Shown here piece after piece: positions 1 through 7,675 of a DNA stretch of 64,000 nt. Under the pieces are notes generated by a model that worked only from the letters and a program-made list of their open reading frames with translations, made no database searches and had not been told where the DNA came from. This DNA comes from Psychrobacter proteolyticus (GTDB taxonomy: Bacteria > Pseudomonadota > Gammaproteobacteria > Pseudomonadales > Moraxellaceae). The stretch covers positions 554,875 through 618,874 of the forward strand of contig NZ_QLKS01000003.1 of assembly GCF_003350005.1 (NCBI RefSeq). The letters run 5' to 3'. Position numbers and translations under genes: made by a program. Within the stretch, counting starts at the first letter, position 1; each line of letters starts with the position of its first letter.

Positions 1-150
1 ATCGTTTATCAAGCACCTTGCTTACTTGGTGATGACGCTCGTCCAATGGTTGATTTTAATCCTATGTCCCTTGCTCAGCAGTTACGGTTTGATATAGAAA
101 GTCATCAGCAGCTTGGTCCAGATCTCAAATTAACCTTATTACCTTTATAA
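1..150 (+). CDS. ribD: Riboflavin biosynthesis protein RibD, C-terminal end only
   Basis: The window opens inside a reading frame that ends with TAA after 49 codons. It reads IVYQAPCLLGDDARPM and ends in DLKLTLLPL. The 'APxLLGxxAR' stretch and the ending after a 'GxDL+L' strand match the C-terminus of the reductase domain of RibD, the bifunctional deaminase/reductase that makes 5-amino-6-ribitylamino-uracil phosphate. The next gene is riboflavin synthase, which supports this. The deaminase domain and most of the reductase lie outside the window, so function rests on a short tail plus context. Confidence 0.75.
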   Translation: MVYQAPCLLGDDARPMVDFNPMSLAQQLRFDIESHQQLGPDLKLTLLPL

Positions 151-202
151 ATATTTTCCGTATTGGTTAGTTCGTCCATGAGTTCTGATAATAAGCCCAA
201 AA

Positions 203-211
203 TGTGGATAA
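203..211 (-). promoter_or_regulatory. DnaA box, exact consensus
   Basis: TGTGGATAA on the plus strand is the reverse complement of the high-affinity box TTATCCACA. It is the first of three exact boxes in the ribD-ribE gap. Confidence 0.75.
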
Positions 212-229
212 ATTAGTTATTGGTTTACG

Positions 230-245
230 TGTTTCACATGGAACT
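230..245. other. parS-like site, degenerate
   Basis: TGTTTCACATGGAACT differs from the parS palindrome TGTTTCACGTGAAACA at three positions. It lies only 11 bp before a better site and just after a DnaA box, which is why it is listed. Alone it would not be convincing. Confidence 0.45.
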
Positions 246-256
246 GTGCATAACTT

Positions 257-272
257 TGTTTCACATGAAACA
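257..272. other. parS: parS-like site, one mismatch
   Basis: TGTTTCACATGAAACA matches the ParB-binding parS consensus TGTTTCACGTGAAACA at 15 of 16 positions, with A for G in the centre. It is one of four such sites within the first 14 kb. Confidence 0.7.
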
Positions 273-376
273 GAGGAAGGGTGTCCATCTTAAGTATTTT
301 AATAAATGTTACTTTAAATCAATAACTTATGATTTATTTTCTAGATGAGTACGTAACATGAGAAATTTGCATTTGT

Positions 377-385
377 TGTGGATAA
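377..385 (-). promoter_or_regulatory. DnaA box, exact consensus
   Basis: Second exact TGTGGATAA, in the same orientation as the box at 203-211. It follows the most AT-rich part of the gap. Confidence 0.75.
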
Positions 386-435
386 CTATGTGTTTATAGC
401 GGGTTCTAGCTATACCTCTATTGATTTATCCCTAC

Positions 436-444
436 TTATCCACA
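436..444 (+). promoter_or_regulatory. DnaA box, exact consensus
   Basis: Exact TTATCCACA in the opposite orientation to the other two boxes. It lies 140 bp before the ribE start. Confidence 0.75.
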
Positions 445-583
445 ATCTATCCTATTAAAGGTCAAGTCTAACGATGTTTCACTGTCATCTATTTGAGCAA
501 ATTGTGATAAAGAATTTATAGATGATTTGATAAACTAAAACATATCGCCTATAACGGCAATACTGTAATGAGATGAGGATAAT

Positions 584-1258
584 ATGTTTACTGGAATTAT
601 AGAAAGCGTTGGAAAAGTTAAATCTATGCAGGCTACAGGCGGTGACATACGTTTGACAGTAGAGTCTAATGACTTAGATTTCAGTGACGTGAAGCTAGGC
701 GATTCTATTGCATCAAATGGTATTTGTTTAACCGTGGTAGAGCTCGGAAGTAATTACTACTCTGTTGATGTCTCACGTGAAACTATTGCTAGAACAGCAT
801 TAGAAGGGTTAAAAGCAGGTCATACCGTCAATCTAGAAAAAGCCATGCTACCGACAACTCGTTTTGGTGGTCATATCGTAGCTGGTCATGTAGATGGAGT
901 AGGGGTCGTTAGCAAATTACAACAAGATGCTCGTTCTATCTATATTGAGATTGAGATACCGCAAGAGCTAGCGCACTATACAGCGACCAAAGGCTCTATC
1001 ACAGTAGATGGTATTAGTCTGACGACCAATTTAGTGCGTGACAATATTGTCTCTCTAAATATCATTCCGCATACTGCTCAAGTGACGAATATTGCTAAGC
1101 ATTGGTTAGTAGGTAATAAAGTTAATATTGAAGTAGATATCGTTGCCCGTTATCTAGAGCGTCTACTAAATAAATCTCAATCTGGCGGTATGAATGCGTC
1201 AAACCCGCAACGCCAAATCACAGAAGCATTTTTGGCCGATAATGGATTTATGAAATAA
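584..1258 (+). CDS. ribE: Riboflavin synthase, alpha chain
   Basis: This enzyme makes riboflavin from two 6,7-dimethyl-8-ribityllumazine molecules by dismutation, the last step of vitamin B2 synthesis in the cytosol. The 224-residue protein starts with the family signature MFTGIIESVG and has two tandem lumazine-binding barrels, about residues 1-97 and 98-195. Each carries the 'GDSIASNGICLTV' / 'GSITVDGISLT' type strand that contacts the ligand. Length is slightly above the usual 200-220. A GAGG ribosome site lies 5 bases before the ATG. It follows ribD in the same direction but is split from it by the 433-bp DnaA/parS region, so it probably has its own promoter. Recognition of the family is firm. 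Confidence 0.96.
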   Translation: MFTGIIESVGKVKSMQATGGDIRLTVESNDLDFSDVKLGDSIASNGICLTVVELGSNYYSVDVSRETIARTALEGLKAGHTVNLEKAMLPTTRFGGHIVAGHVDGVGVVSKLQQDARSIYIEIEIPQELAHYTATKGSITVDGISLTTNLVRDNIVSLNIIPHTAQVTNIAKHWLVGNKVNIEVDIVARYLERLLNKSQSGGMNASNPQRQITEAFLADNGFMK

Positions 1259-1299
1259 CAATTAAGCTTACCGAAATATCATCCTCGCACCAAACTTTT

Positions 1300-1348
1300 C
1301 GCCCTTTGCATACTACTTTGAATAAGTGATATGAAAAGGGTGTTTTTT
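1300..1348 (+). terminator. Probable rho-independent terminator of ribE
   Basis: CGCCCTTT pairs with AAAGGGTG (one G-U) across a loop that can itself pair (TACTT/AAGT), followed by six T. It lies between ribE and the convergent kinase gene. Confidence 0.55.
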
Positions 1349-1363
1349 ACTTGTATTCAAAAA

Positions 1364-4120
1364 CTATTGTATAAAACTCCGCAAAACAGATTCTAAGTCT
1401 TTCTTACTAATGGGCTTGGATAAGAACTCGTCCATACCTACTTGCATACAAGCCTCGCGATCTTCTTCTGTATTATTCGCAGTCAACGCCACAATAGGTA
1501 TTTTGTCACCTTGTGAGCGAATAACCTGTGTAGCTTGTAGGCCGTCCATGACGGGCATACGGCAGTCCATCAAAATCAAAGAAACCTCTTCACGTTGGCT
1601 TTCGAGTTTCTCAAGTGCTTGCTGTCCATCTTCTGCGACGATACTACGATAACCAAGTTTACTTAACATCTTGCAGGCTATTTTTTGGTTAGTAGGACTG
1701 TCTTCTACGACCAAAATCAGTGGAGACAAGATTTCTTTCTTAGGTATCTCTTCTTCCATAAAAGATAAACTGCTGTCATATTGATGTTTGACCAGTATGT
1801 TTAGCGTTTTCCTTGCAAACAAGGTTAAGCGTAGCAGTTCAGAAAGTAGTAAACTTGCGTCCAAGGGTTTGGTCAAAAATCCATCATATTGGCCTAGTAA
1901 AGTAGAAGGGATATGCCTTTCAAGTTTCATACTAAGTAATATCTTTGGTAGTGAAGGCGTAGTGACTAGGTCGTTTAACGCTTCTTGTTGCTCGCTATAC
2001 TTGTTGCTCGCATGAGCTGATAAGGTGATAGATTCGCTGTATTCATAATCTAATAACAAGACAGGAATGACGGTTTGTTCATCTTGTTTTAATTTATTTT
2101 TTAGCTGCTGTACAGTGGCTCTATCTAACGTGCTGTAGATAGTCACGGATATCGTTAAGTACTCGCACAAACGTTGTAAATGTTCAGCAACTAGAGGCTG
2201 ATTGATGATAGCGATAAGGTGGATATGGGGTAGTTGCGAACAACGATGATATACCGATTGATAAGTGGTATGAGGATAAGGAAGGTAGAGGCTAAATATC
2301 GTCTCTTTATCCACCGTATTACTTAGTTCGATGAAGCCGCCGAGTAACTGAGCAAAGCTATTGGCATCACTCAAGCCAATATTACTGTCTTCAACTAAGT
2401 TATGATTGTTTTGATTCAAGATATTGACTAATTGATTTTGTCTCTCAGGAGTAATAGTTACTCCAGTGTCTTTTACGCTAAATCGAATCCAATAAGATGT
2501 CTGCGCAGGCATTGTCGTGTCATTGTTAGGAGTTAAATGCTGATTACTTATTCGCGTTACTTTATCTTCAGGTACACGATCAACAGTAAGCGCGACATAG
2601 CCTGATGTTGTAAAACTAATAGCGTTTTTCAATAAGTTTAATAGGATATGGTGCAGTCGAATGTAATCAGTTTCGATGTAACGAGGACAGTCCGGCGCAA
2701 AGAAATAGATCAATTCTAACCCTTGTTGTCTTATTTCTTTTGTGACTAAATTGCTAACCTCTTTGCTTACCTTATAAATATCAACCGTTTCGATACTTAG
2801 ACGTGTTTTTCGGACTTCAACTTCCTCTGTTGCTAGCGTCTCATTGAGCACAGTCAACATGCTTTGACTGGTTGCAATCAATGTATTTAGAGTTTTTTTG
2901 CCTTGAGCCGTCAATGTTGAAGGGTCGATGGGTTCCAACGAATCAATTATTTTCTCTAGTGGTATCCTTAACTTGCGACCTATAAATGCTTGGGCTTCGT
3001 TTGATTCATCAATTTGTAATTGCAGTTGTTGGTTGTGCAGCTGTAAATGCTCAGATTTTTGGAGAATATCGTCGACGTTATTAAAAATCACAGTAAAGCC
3101 ATGAACTTGGCCATGTTCACCAAACCATGGTGTTACGTGAAGTTGATAGGCTTGCTGGTTTTCTAAGCCATAAACGATGAGTGTGCGGGTAATGCGTAAG
3201 CTGGACATATTTTGTAGTAGGACTTGTGTCGCTTCATCTTTACCTTGAATAAAGTCAGTAAGTCTATAACTAATTTCTTTATGTACAGAAGGTGCAAATA
3301 CCTGTTCAAAGCGCTGATTATAAAAACTAATCTGACCATGGCGTACGCTCATTAGCATGGGTAACGGCGCTTGCTCCACTAAACGTTCTAAACGATGCTT
3401 TAATGTCGCGATACGACGATAGTCATTATGCAATTGATAGCTGGCGCGACTTAGCGCATGTCCTAAAAGCATGAACTCAGTAGTAGATTTTTTTTGTAAA
3501 AAAGGCGGTGGCGTATAGGGTTTTTTCGCCTGGCTACTCAAATTATCAGTGTAAATCAGGAGCTGTTCCCAATTAGTTCGACGGCCGAGCATGTAGAGTA
3601 ATGCCATAATAAAAAGTGCGATAGCTACGATTAAAGGTAGCCAATAGCGGTAAGATATCCAGTCAATCACAAAAGGTTCGTGGCGCAATATGACGTAAAA
3701 CTGATGACCGCTTTTGAGATTAATTGTTCCTGTAAGATCACTACTATTGATGGTGTAAGAGCTATAGTTATCACTGCTCGACGCTACTGTACCAACGGCA
3801 GGAAAAGTGATCGTAGAAAAAGCGGATTCATTAGGGCGAGTATTTTGGTGAATATAGGTTTGACCTGAAGGCATCATTAGAATTAATTGATAACTAGTGT
3901 GTTCAAAAATTGGCTGCTGTATAATTTTTTTTATTTCACTGTCTATAGGGTCTGAATGCTCAGTAACACAGTGCTGTAATGTTTGAAAGATATCTACACT
4001 ATGTTGTTGACTATGTTGCTTCATCCAATCAAACAAGGCGACATAGTAAAGCAATAACATGACCAATAAAGTCAAAGTGTAAAAGATCAATAAGCGTTGC
4101 AAGGACTGAAACTGTTGCAT
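1364..4120 (-). CDS. Hybrid sensor histidine kinase/response regulator with a degenerate kinase core (BarA/GacS-like layout)
   Basis: The layout of this 918-residue membrane protein is: transmembrane helices near residues 9-28 and 158-178 flanking a periplasmic region; a PAS-like segment about 240-350; a dimerisation/H-box helix about 375-430; an ATPase domain about 480-615; a worn-down receiver about 633-770; and a receiver at 800-918. The last receiver is intact, with E806/D807, acceptor D852 in MDCRMPVMDG, T880 and K902. The kinase core is not. Where the H-box normally reads SHExRTPL this protein reads GRKLRIPL, so Arg382 replaces the acceptor His. The G1 box reads DTGVTI and the G2 box NIGLSD. 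N499 of the N-box is kept. I infer a pseudokinase, perhaps a phosphate acceptor or sink. It stands alone, with no response regulator beside it. Confidence 0.85.
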   Translation of the reverse strand: MQQFQSLQRLLIFYTLTLLVMLLLYYVALFDWMKQHSQQHSVDIFQTLQHCVTEHSDPIDSEIKKIIQQPIFEHTSYQLILMMPSGQTYIHQNTRPNESAFSTITFPAVGTVASSSDNYSSYTINSSDLTGTINLKSGHQFYVILRHEPFVIDWISYRYWLPLIVAIALFIMALLYMLGRRTNWEQLLIYTDNLSSQAKKPYTPPPFLQKKSTTEFMLLGHALSRASYQLHNDYRRIATLKHRLERLVEQAPLPMLMSVRHGQISFYNQRFEQVFAPSVHKEISYRLTDFIQGKDEATQVLLQNMSSLRITRTLIVYGLENQQAYQLHVTPWFGEHGQVHGFTVIFNNVDDILQKSEHLQLHNQQLQLQIDESNEAQAFIGRKLRIPLEKIIDSLEPIDPSTLTAQGKKTLNTLIATSQSMLTVLNETLATEEVEVRKTRLSIETVDIYKVSKEVSNLVTKEIRQQGLELIYFFAPDCPRYIETDYIRLHHILLNLLKNAISFTTSGYVALTVDRVPEDKVTRISNQHLTPNNDTTMPAQTSYWIRFSVKDTGVTITPERQNQLVNILNQNNHNLVEDSNIGLSDANSFAQLLGGFIELSNTVDKETIFSLYLPYPHTTYQSVYHRCSQLPHIHLIAIINQPLVAEHLQRLCEYLTISVTIYSTLDRATVQQLKNKLKQDEQTVIPVLLLDYEYSESITLSAHASNKYSEQQEALNDLVTTPSLPKILLSMKLERHIPSTLLGQYDGFLTKPLDASLLLSELLRLTLFARKTLNILVKHQYDSSLSFMEEEIPKKEILSPLILVVEDSPTNQKIACKMLSKLGYRSIVAEDGQQALEKLESQREEVSLILMDCRMPVMDGLQATQVIRSQGDKIPIVALTANNTEEDREACMQVGMDEFLSKPISKKDLESVLRSFIQ

Positions 4121-4432
4121 GAAAGCGTGGCCCTATCTCGACACAAGAATATGATGAAATTATAATGAGTTTTTTATATACAGTAATTGAATTACTCAAA
4201 ATTTTGCTATTTACTTCCTCTTCTTTCTATTTATAGCAGAATAAATGCCTACTGTTTACGGGACGTCGTTATTAACACTGAATTGTTTTGTAAAGGTAGG
4301 TAAGTAGGGTGTCTAATATTTTTATATCATAAGAACAAATAACTTCATTGACTGTATTGATGGAAGGCCGTGACAATCATGGCACTGTATTGCAAACTCA
4401 CCTATAATGAACCAATAAACCTTATATAATGC
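4121..4432. other. Intergenic region between the kinase and fmt
   Basis: This 312-bp gap must hold divergent promoters for the minus-strand kinase and plus-strand fmt. Two TATAAT hexamers lie at 4403-4408 and 4425-4430, but neither has a convincing -35 box at normal spacing. No RNA gene or repeat is seen. Confidence 0.4.
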
Positions 4433-5509
4433 ATGACTATGACTACAACTGCTCCTACCTTTGATACATCCAACTCGCTTACTGACCATGATAACCTAAC
4501 TACTAATCGATTAAGGGTAGTATTTGCGGGTACGCCTGAATTTGCCGCCATCAGTTTAGCGGCATTAATCAATCAGCAAGAAGCTCTTAATATAGAGGTA
4601 GTTGCTGTTTATACGCAGCCTGATCGTAAAGCAGGTCGTGGTCAAAAACTGTCAGCCTCTGCGGTAAAAGAAGTTGCATTGGCGAATGATATCGCTGTAG
4701 AGCAGCCAGTCACTTTCAAAAAATCTAGTGCAGAAGGTCTATCTGCTAGGCAAACTCTACGTACTTATCAGCCAGATGTGATGATTGTCGCCGCTTACGG
4801 ATTGATTCTACCTATCGGTGTATTAGAGACGCCTACTCATGGTTGTTTGAACATTCATGCTTCACTGTTACCACGCTGGCGCGGTGCTGCACCTATCCAT
4901 CGTGCACTTTTAGCCGGAGATGATGAGACCGGCATTACCATTATGCAGATGGACAAAGGTCTTGATACGGGTGACATGCTTTATAAAGTCAGTGCAAATA
5001 TCGCCTCTGATGATACCGCTGCTAGCCTACATGATAAGATGGCTGCACTTGGCGCGACAGCCATTAGTACGGTGTTAAAAGACTTAGCTGCTTATAAAGC
5101 GCAAGCTATCGCTCAAGATGATAGTCAAGCCAACTATGCTGAAAAGCTGGTCAAAACTGAAGGCGAAGTTGATTGGTCGCAGCCTGCTGCCGCTATTGAA
5201 CGCCAAATTCGTGGGCTGACGCCATGGCCAGGTGCTTATACTTTTCTGGCAGGGCAACGAGTCAAAGTGCTGGCTAGCTTACCATTAAATACATTGCAGC
5301 AAACCAATGAGCCTGCTGGAACGGTTATCAGTGTCGGACGTAAAGCGATTTTAGTCGCTTGTGGTAAAGAGAGTGAAACTGAATCATTAGCCACCACTTT
5401 AGCCATTACTCATTTACAGTTTGCTGGTGGCAAGCCGATGACAGCTGAACAAGTTTGCCATGGCAACCAATTAAATGACAGCGATCAATTTACGTCAGAA
5501 TCAAAATAA
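4433..5509 (+). CDS. fmt: Methionyl-tRNA formyltransferase
   Basis: Fmt formylates initiator Met-tRNA using 10-formyl-tetrahydrofolate. The protein has the N-terminal Rossmann start RVVFAGTPEFA (about residues 28-38), the catalytic set N140 and H142 in NIHASLLPRWRGAAPI, and D178 in MDKGLDTGDM, followed by the C-terminal tRNA-binding OB-like domain. At 358 residues it is longer than the usual ~315 because about 26 residues precede the normal start. ATGs at 4433 and 4439 open this extension, and neither has a clear ribosome site. It is followed by rsmB, the common fmt-rsmB order. The peptide deformylase gene def, often just upstream, is absent here. Confidence 0.95.
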   Translation: MTMTTTAPTFDTSNSLTDHDNLTTNRLRVVFAGTPEFAAISLAALINQQEALNIEVVAVYTQPDRKAGRGQKLSASAVKEVALANDIAVEQPVTFKKSSAEGLSARQTLRTYQPDVMIVAAYGLILPIGVLETPTHGCLNIHASLLPRWRGAAPIHRALLAGDDETGITIMQMDKGLDTGDMLYKVSANIASDDTAASLHDKMAALGATAISTVLKDLAAYKAQAIAQDDSQANYAEKLVKTEGEVDWSQPAAAIERQIRGLTPWPGAYTFLAGQRVKVLASLPLNTLQQTNEPAGTVISVGRKAILVACGKESETESLATTLAITHLQFAGGKPMTAEQVCHGNQLNDSDQFTSESK

Positions 5510-5575
5510 CTTTTACTTATATTTAACCTACTTGCACAAGACGCTATCGATCATACGTCAAGGAAATGAAATTTA

Positions 5576-7144
5576 ATGAGACAAAACAGTACTGCGCCTA
5601 GAAACAATAAGCTCAAACCATCAAGCAATCTTATTATGAATGGCAGCGTACGCGTGCGTGTGATTCGTACCTTACTGGCTATTCAAAATGGTCAGTCGCT
5701 CTCAAGCGTCCTTGATCCATTGCTAAATAGTCTGCACGATGGTGACAAAGGCTTTGCTCATGCGTTACTGCTCACGACATTGCGCCAATGGCACGCGCTG
5801 GCACGTTTGCTCGATAGCTTAGCAGACAACCCTATCGACGAAGTTGAAGTGCGTACCACCATTCAAGTCGGCTTAGTACAGTTGCTATATTTAGAAGTGG
5901 CTGACCATGCTGCGATCCATGAAACCGTTGAAGCAGCCAAAGAGATTGAATTCGCTCATTCGACTGGTTTGGTAAATGCTATTTTGCGTAAAGTCGCTAA
6001 GAATCCAAGCAAATTCCGTAAGAAATGCGATAAGAAGCATAGTTTACCGAATTGGCTCGCTTATCAGCTTAAGCAAGATTGGAGCGAGCAGTATGATGAG
6101 CTGACACAAGGCTTGCGCCAACCAGCACCGATGTTTTTACGAGTGAATTCTGCGGTTACTTCGGTAGAGGAGTATCAGCATGCATTGGACGTGGCAGAAA
6201 TTGATGCAGATCTCGTTGAGCTAACGACTGGTTTTAAGGTAGCGAATTCGTCAGGGTCTGCCACTTCTACCACGCTATCAACCAAAGGTCTTAGACTACA
6301 TCAAAGCACAGCCGTTAACGCTTTGCCTGATTTTGCCTTAGGAACGGCTAGCGTTCAAGACATGCATGCTCAGTTAGCTGCACCAATTATTAATAAGGCA
6401 CTGATGACTAAGCTTAGTGCTAAAAAATCTGATACGGAAAATACGAATAATGAGATACATATTCTAGATGCTTGTGCAGCACCTGGTGGAAAGCTTGCTC
6501 ATTGGTTAGAGCTCATAAGCGCTAACGACGAATCATCGTTGTTTCACGTGAAACAAGACAGTGCTGAAACGTCACCTGCAATTACTGATATCAAGGTAAC
6601 GGCTATTGATAATGAAGCACCACGTATCGAGCGTATTCGTGAGAATTTACAGCGCCTAAATCTGAGTCAGCATGATTTGCAGCAAGCAGATAACAGCATT
6701 GCATTGAACATTGTCTGTGCAGATGCAACCAGATGGCAGCATGGAAAAAATAAAAAAGCGGCTACCAATGAACCCATATTTGATGCGATATTATTGGACT
6801 CTCCTTGTACCGCGACAGGCGTAATTCGCCGTCATCCTGATATCAGTATCCTGCGTACCGAAGAAGACATCGAGCAAACGGCACTGTTGCAAGCAGACAT
6901 CTTGCATAACTTATGGCCACAACTCAAAGCAGGTGGTTATCTGCTGTATGTGACATGTTCTATCTTAAAGCAAGAGAACGTCGAGCAAATGCAGGACTTC
7001 ATCACTCATCATAATGATGCGGTAGCGATTGAGTTTACCGAAGATTGTAGTTGGGGTATCGAACAAGCGATTGGTCGTCAGTGCTTACCGATTGATAGCG
7101 TGAGTGGCGATGGCTTCTATTATGCGCTGTTGATGAAGAGTTAA
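5576..7144 (+). CDS. rsmB: 16S rRNA (cytosine-967 C5)-methyltransferase
   Basis: RsmB (Sun/Fmu) methylates C967 of 16S rRNA with S-adenosylmethionine. An N-terminal NusB-like RNA-binding domain (about residues 25-160) precedes the methyltransferase domain. Motif I is DACAAPGGK (298-306), motif IV holds C411 in DSPCTATG and motif VI holds the second cysteine C461 in VTCS; both cysteines belong to the m5C mechanism. At 522 residues it exceeds the usual ~430. Extra length sits in low-conservation loops near 222-240, 280-293 and 314-338. The last of these encodes a perfect parS palindrome (6540-6555). An alternative start is Met21 (5636). It follows fmt by 66 bp, probably as an operon. Confidence 0.95.
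   Translation: MRQNSTAPRNNKLKPSSNLIMNGSVRVRVIRTLLAIQNGQSLSSVLDPLLNSLHDGDKGFAHALLLTTLRQWHALARLLDSLADNPIDEVEVRTTIQVGLVQLLYLEVADHAAIHETVEAAKEIEFAHSTGLVNAILRKVAKNPSKFRKKCDKKHSLPNWLAYQLKQDWSEQYDELTQGLRQPAPMFLRVNSAVTSVEEYQHALDVAEIDADLVELTTGFKVANSSGSATSTTLSTKGLRLHQSTAVNALPDFALGTASVQDMHAQLAAPIINKALMTKLSAKKSDTENTNNEIHILDACAAPGGKLAHWLELISANDESSLFHVKQDSAETSPAITDIKVTAIDNEAPRIERIRENLQRLNLSQHDLQQADNSIALNIVCADATRWQHGKNKKAATNEPIFDAILLDSPCTATGVIRRHPDISILRTEEDIEQTALLQADILHNLWPQLKAGGYLLYVTCSILKQENVEQMQDFITHHNDAVAIEFTEDCSWGIEQAIGRQCLPIDSVSGDGFYYALLMKS
6540..6555. other. parS: parS site, perfect 16-bp palindrome, inside rsmB
   Basis: TGTTTCACGTGAAACA is the exact consensus ParB-binding site. It is read through in rsmB as part of Leu-Phe-His-Val-Lys-Gln in a variable loop between methyltransferase motifs. 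With the sites at 257 and 13906 it forms a parS cluster of the kind found near chromosome origins. Confidence 0.85.
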
Positions 7145-7148
7145 AGTA

Positions 7149-7634
7149 ATGACTACTCAAGCTAAAAAAGTATTGGGTGATTTGCGGCAGTCATACTTAA
7201 TGTTAGAAAATGAAACGAATTATGAGAGTTTTAGAGTACTATGGGTTGCTGCTATTACTCTAGCGAGAGCAATTGGACATATATTAGATAAAGTTGACTC
7301 TCGACAATCTGAACTAATGAAAATAACTGTCAGTAATAAATGGAAAAGTCTTAAAGAAAACAAAGAAGCAGCAGCTAATAAAATATTCTTTGAGTTCATT
7401 GAAGATGAAAGGAATAAAATTCTAAAAGAGTATGAGTTTGGACTACTGTCTTCCCCTATTGATTTATTTGTTGTAGATACTGACTCTATTCCTAGTAAAT
7501 TTACGTTGGGTGATGGGATTTATATACCTTTACAAAATGGATTTTATGTTGGGACTGACTGTAGAGACGTTCTAGCTGAAGCCATTCAGTGGTGGGAAGA
7601 GTACATAAACGAGATAGATGTAGAAATAAAATAA
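7149..7634 (+). CDS. Hypothetical protein, 161 residues, AT-rich insertion
   Basis: I do not recognise this family. The protein appears soluble and mostly helical in its first 100 residues (WVAAITLARAIGHIL, then a charged stretch 55-95). It ends in a tryptophan-rich segment, AIQWWEEYI. There is no signal peptide or membrane helix. The start lies 4 bases after the rsmB stop, so translation is probably coupled. Its base composition is clearly lower in GC than rsmB and thrC on either side (18 of 60 bases G/C in 7321-7380). That, and its position splitting two conserved genes, suggests recent acquisition. Confidence 0.7.
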   Translation: MTTQAKKVLGDLRQSYLMLENETNYESFRVLWVAAITLARAIGHILDKVDSRQSELMKITVSNKWKSLKENKEAAANKIFFEFIEDERNKILKEYEFGLLSSPIDLFVVDTDSIPSKFTLGDGIYIPLQNGFYVGTDCRDVLAEAIQWWEEYINEIDVEIK

Positions 7635-7675
7635 ATTTACTATTCAGTAGCTAGAAAAATTGACAGGACAATCTA

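Larger units (their letters stand above)
151..583. other. ribD-ribE intergenic region with DnaA boxes and parS-like sites; candidate origin or DnaA-binding locus
   Basis: This 433-bp AT-rich stretch has no plausible gene. It holds three exact copies of the DnaA box TTATCCACA: 203-211 and 377-385 (both as TGTGGATAA) and 436-444 (as TTATCCACA). A one-mismatch copy, TGTGCATAA, lies at 245-253. Two parS-like sites sit at 230-245 and 257-272. Positions about 290-341 are very AT-rich and could act as an unwinding element. By arithmetic, about 0.003 exact copies of a given 9-mer are expected here on both strands, so the cluster is not chance. It could be oriC itself or a DnaA-titration locus; the sequence alone does not decide. 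Confidence 0.7.
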
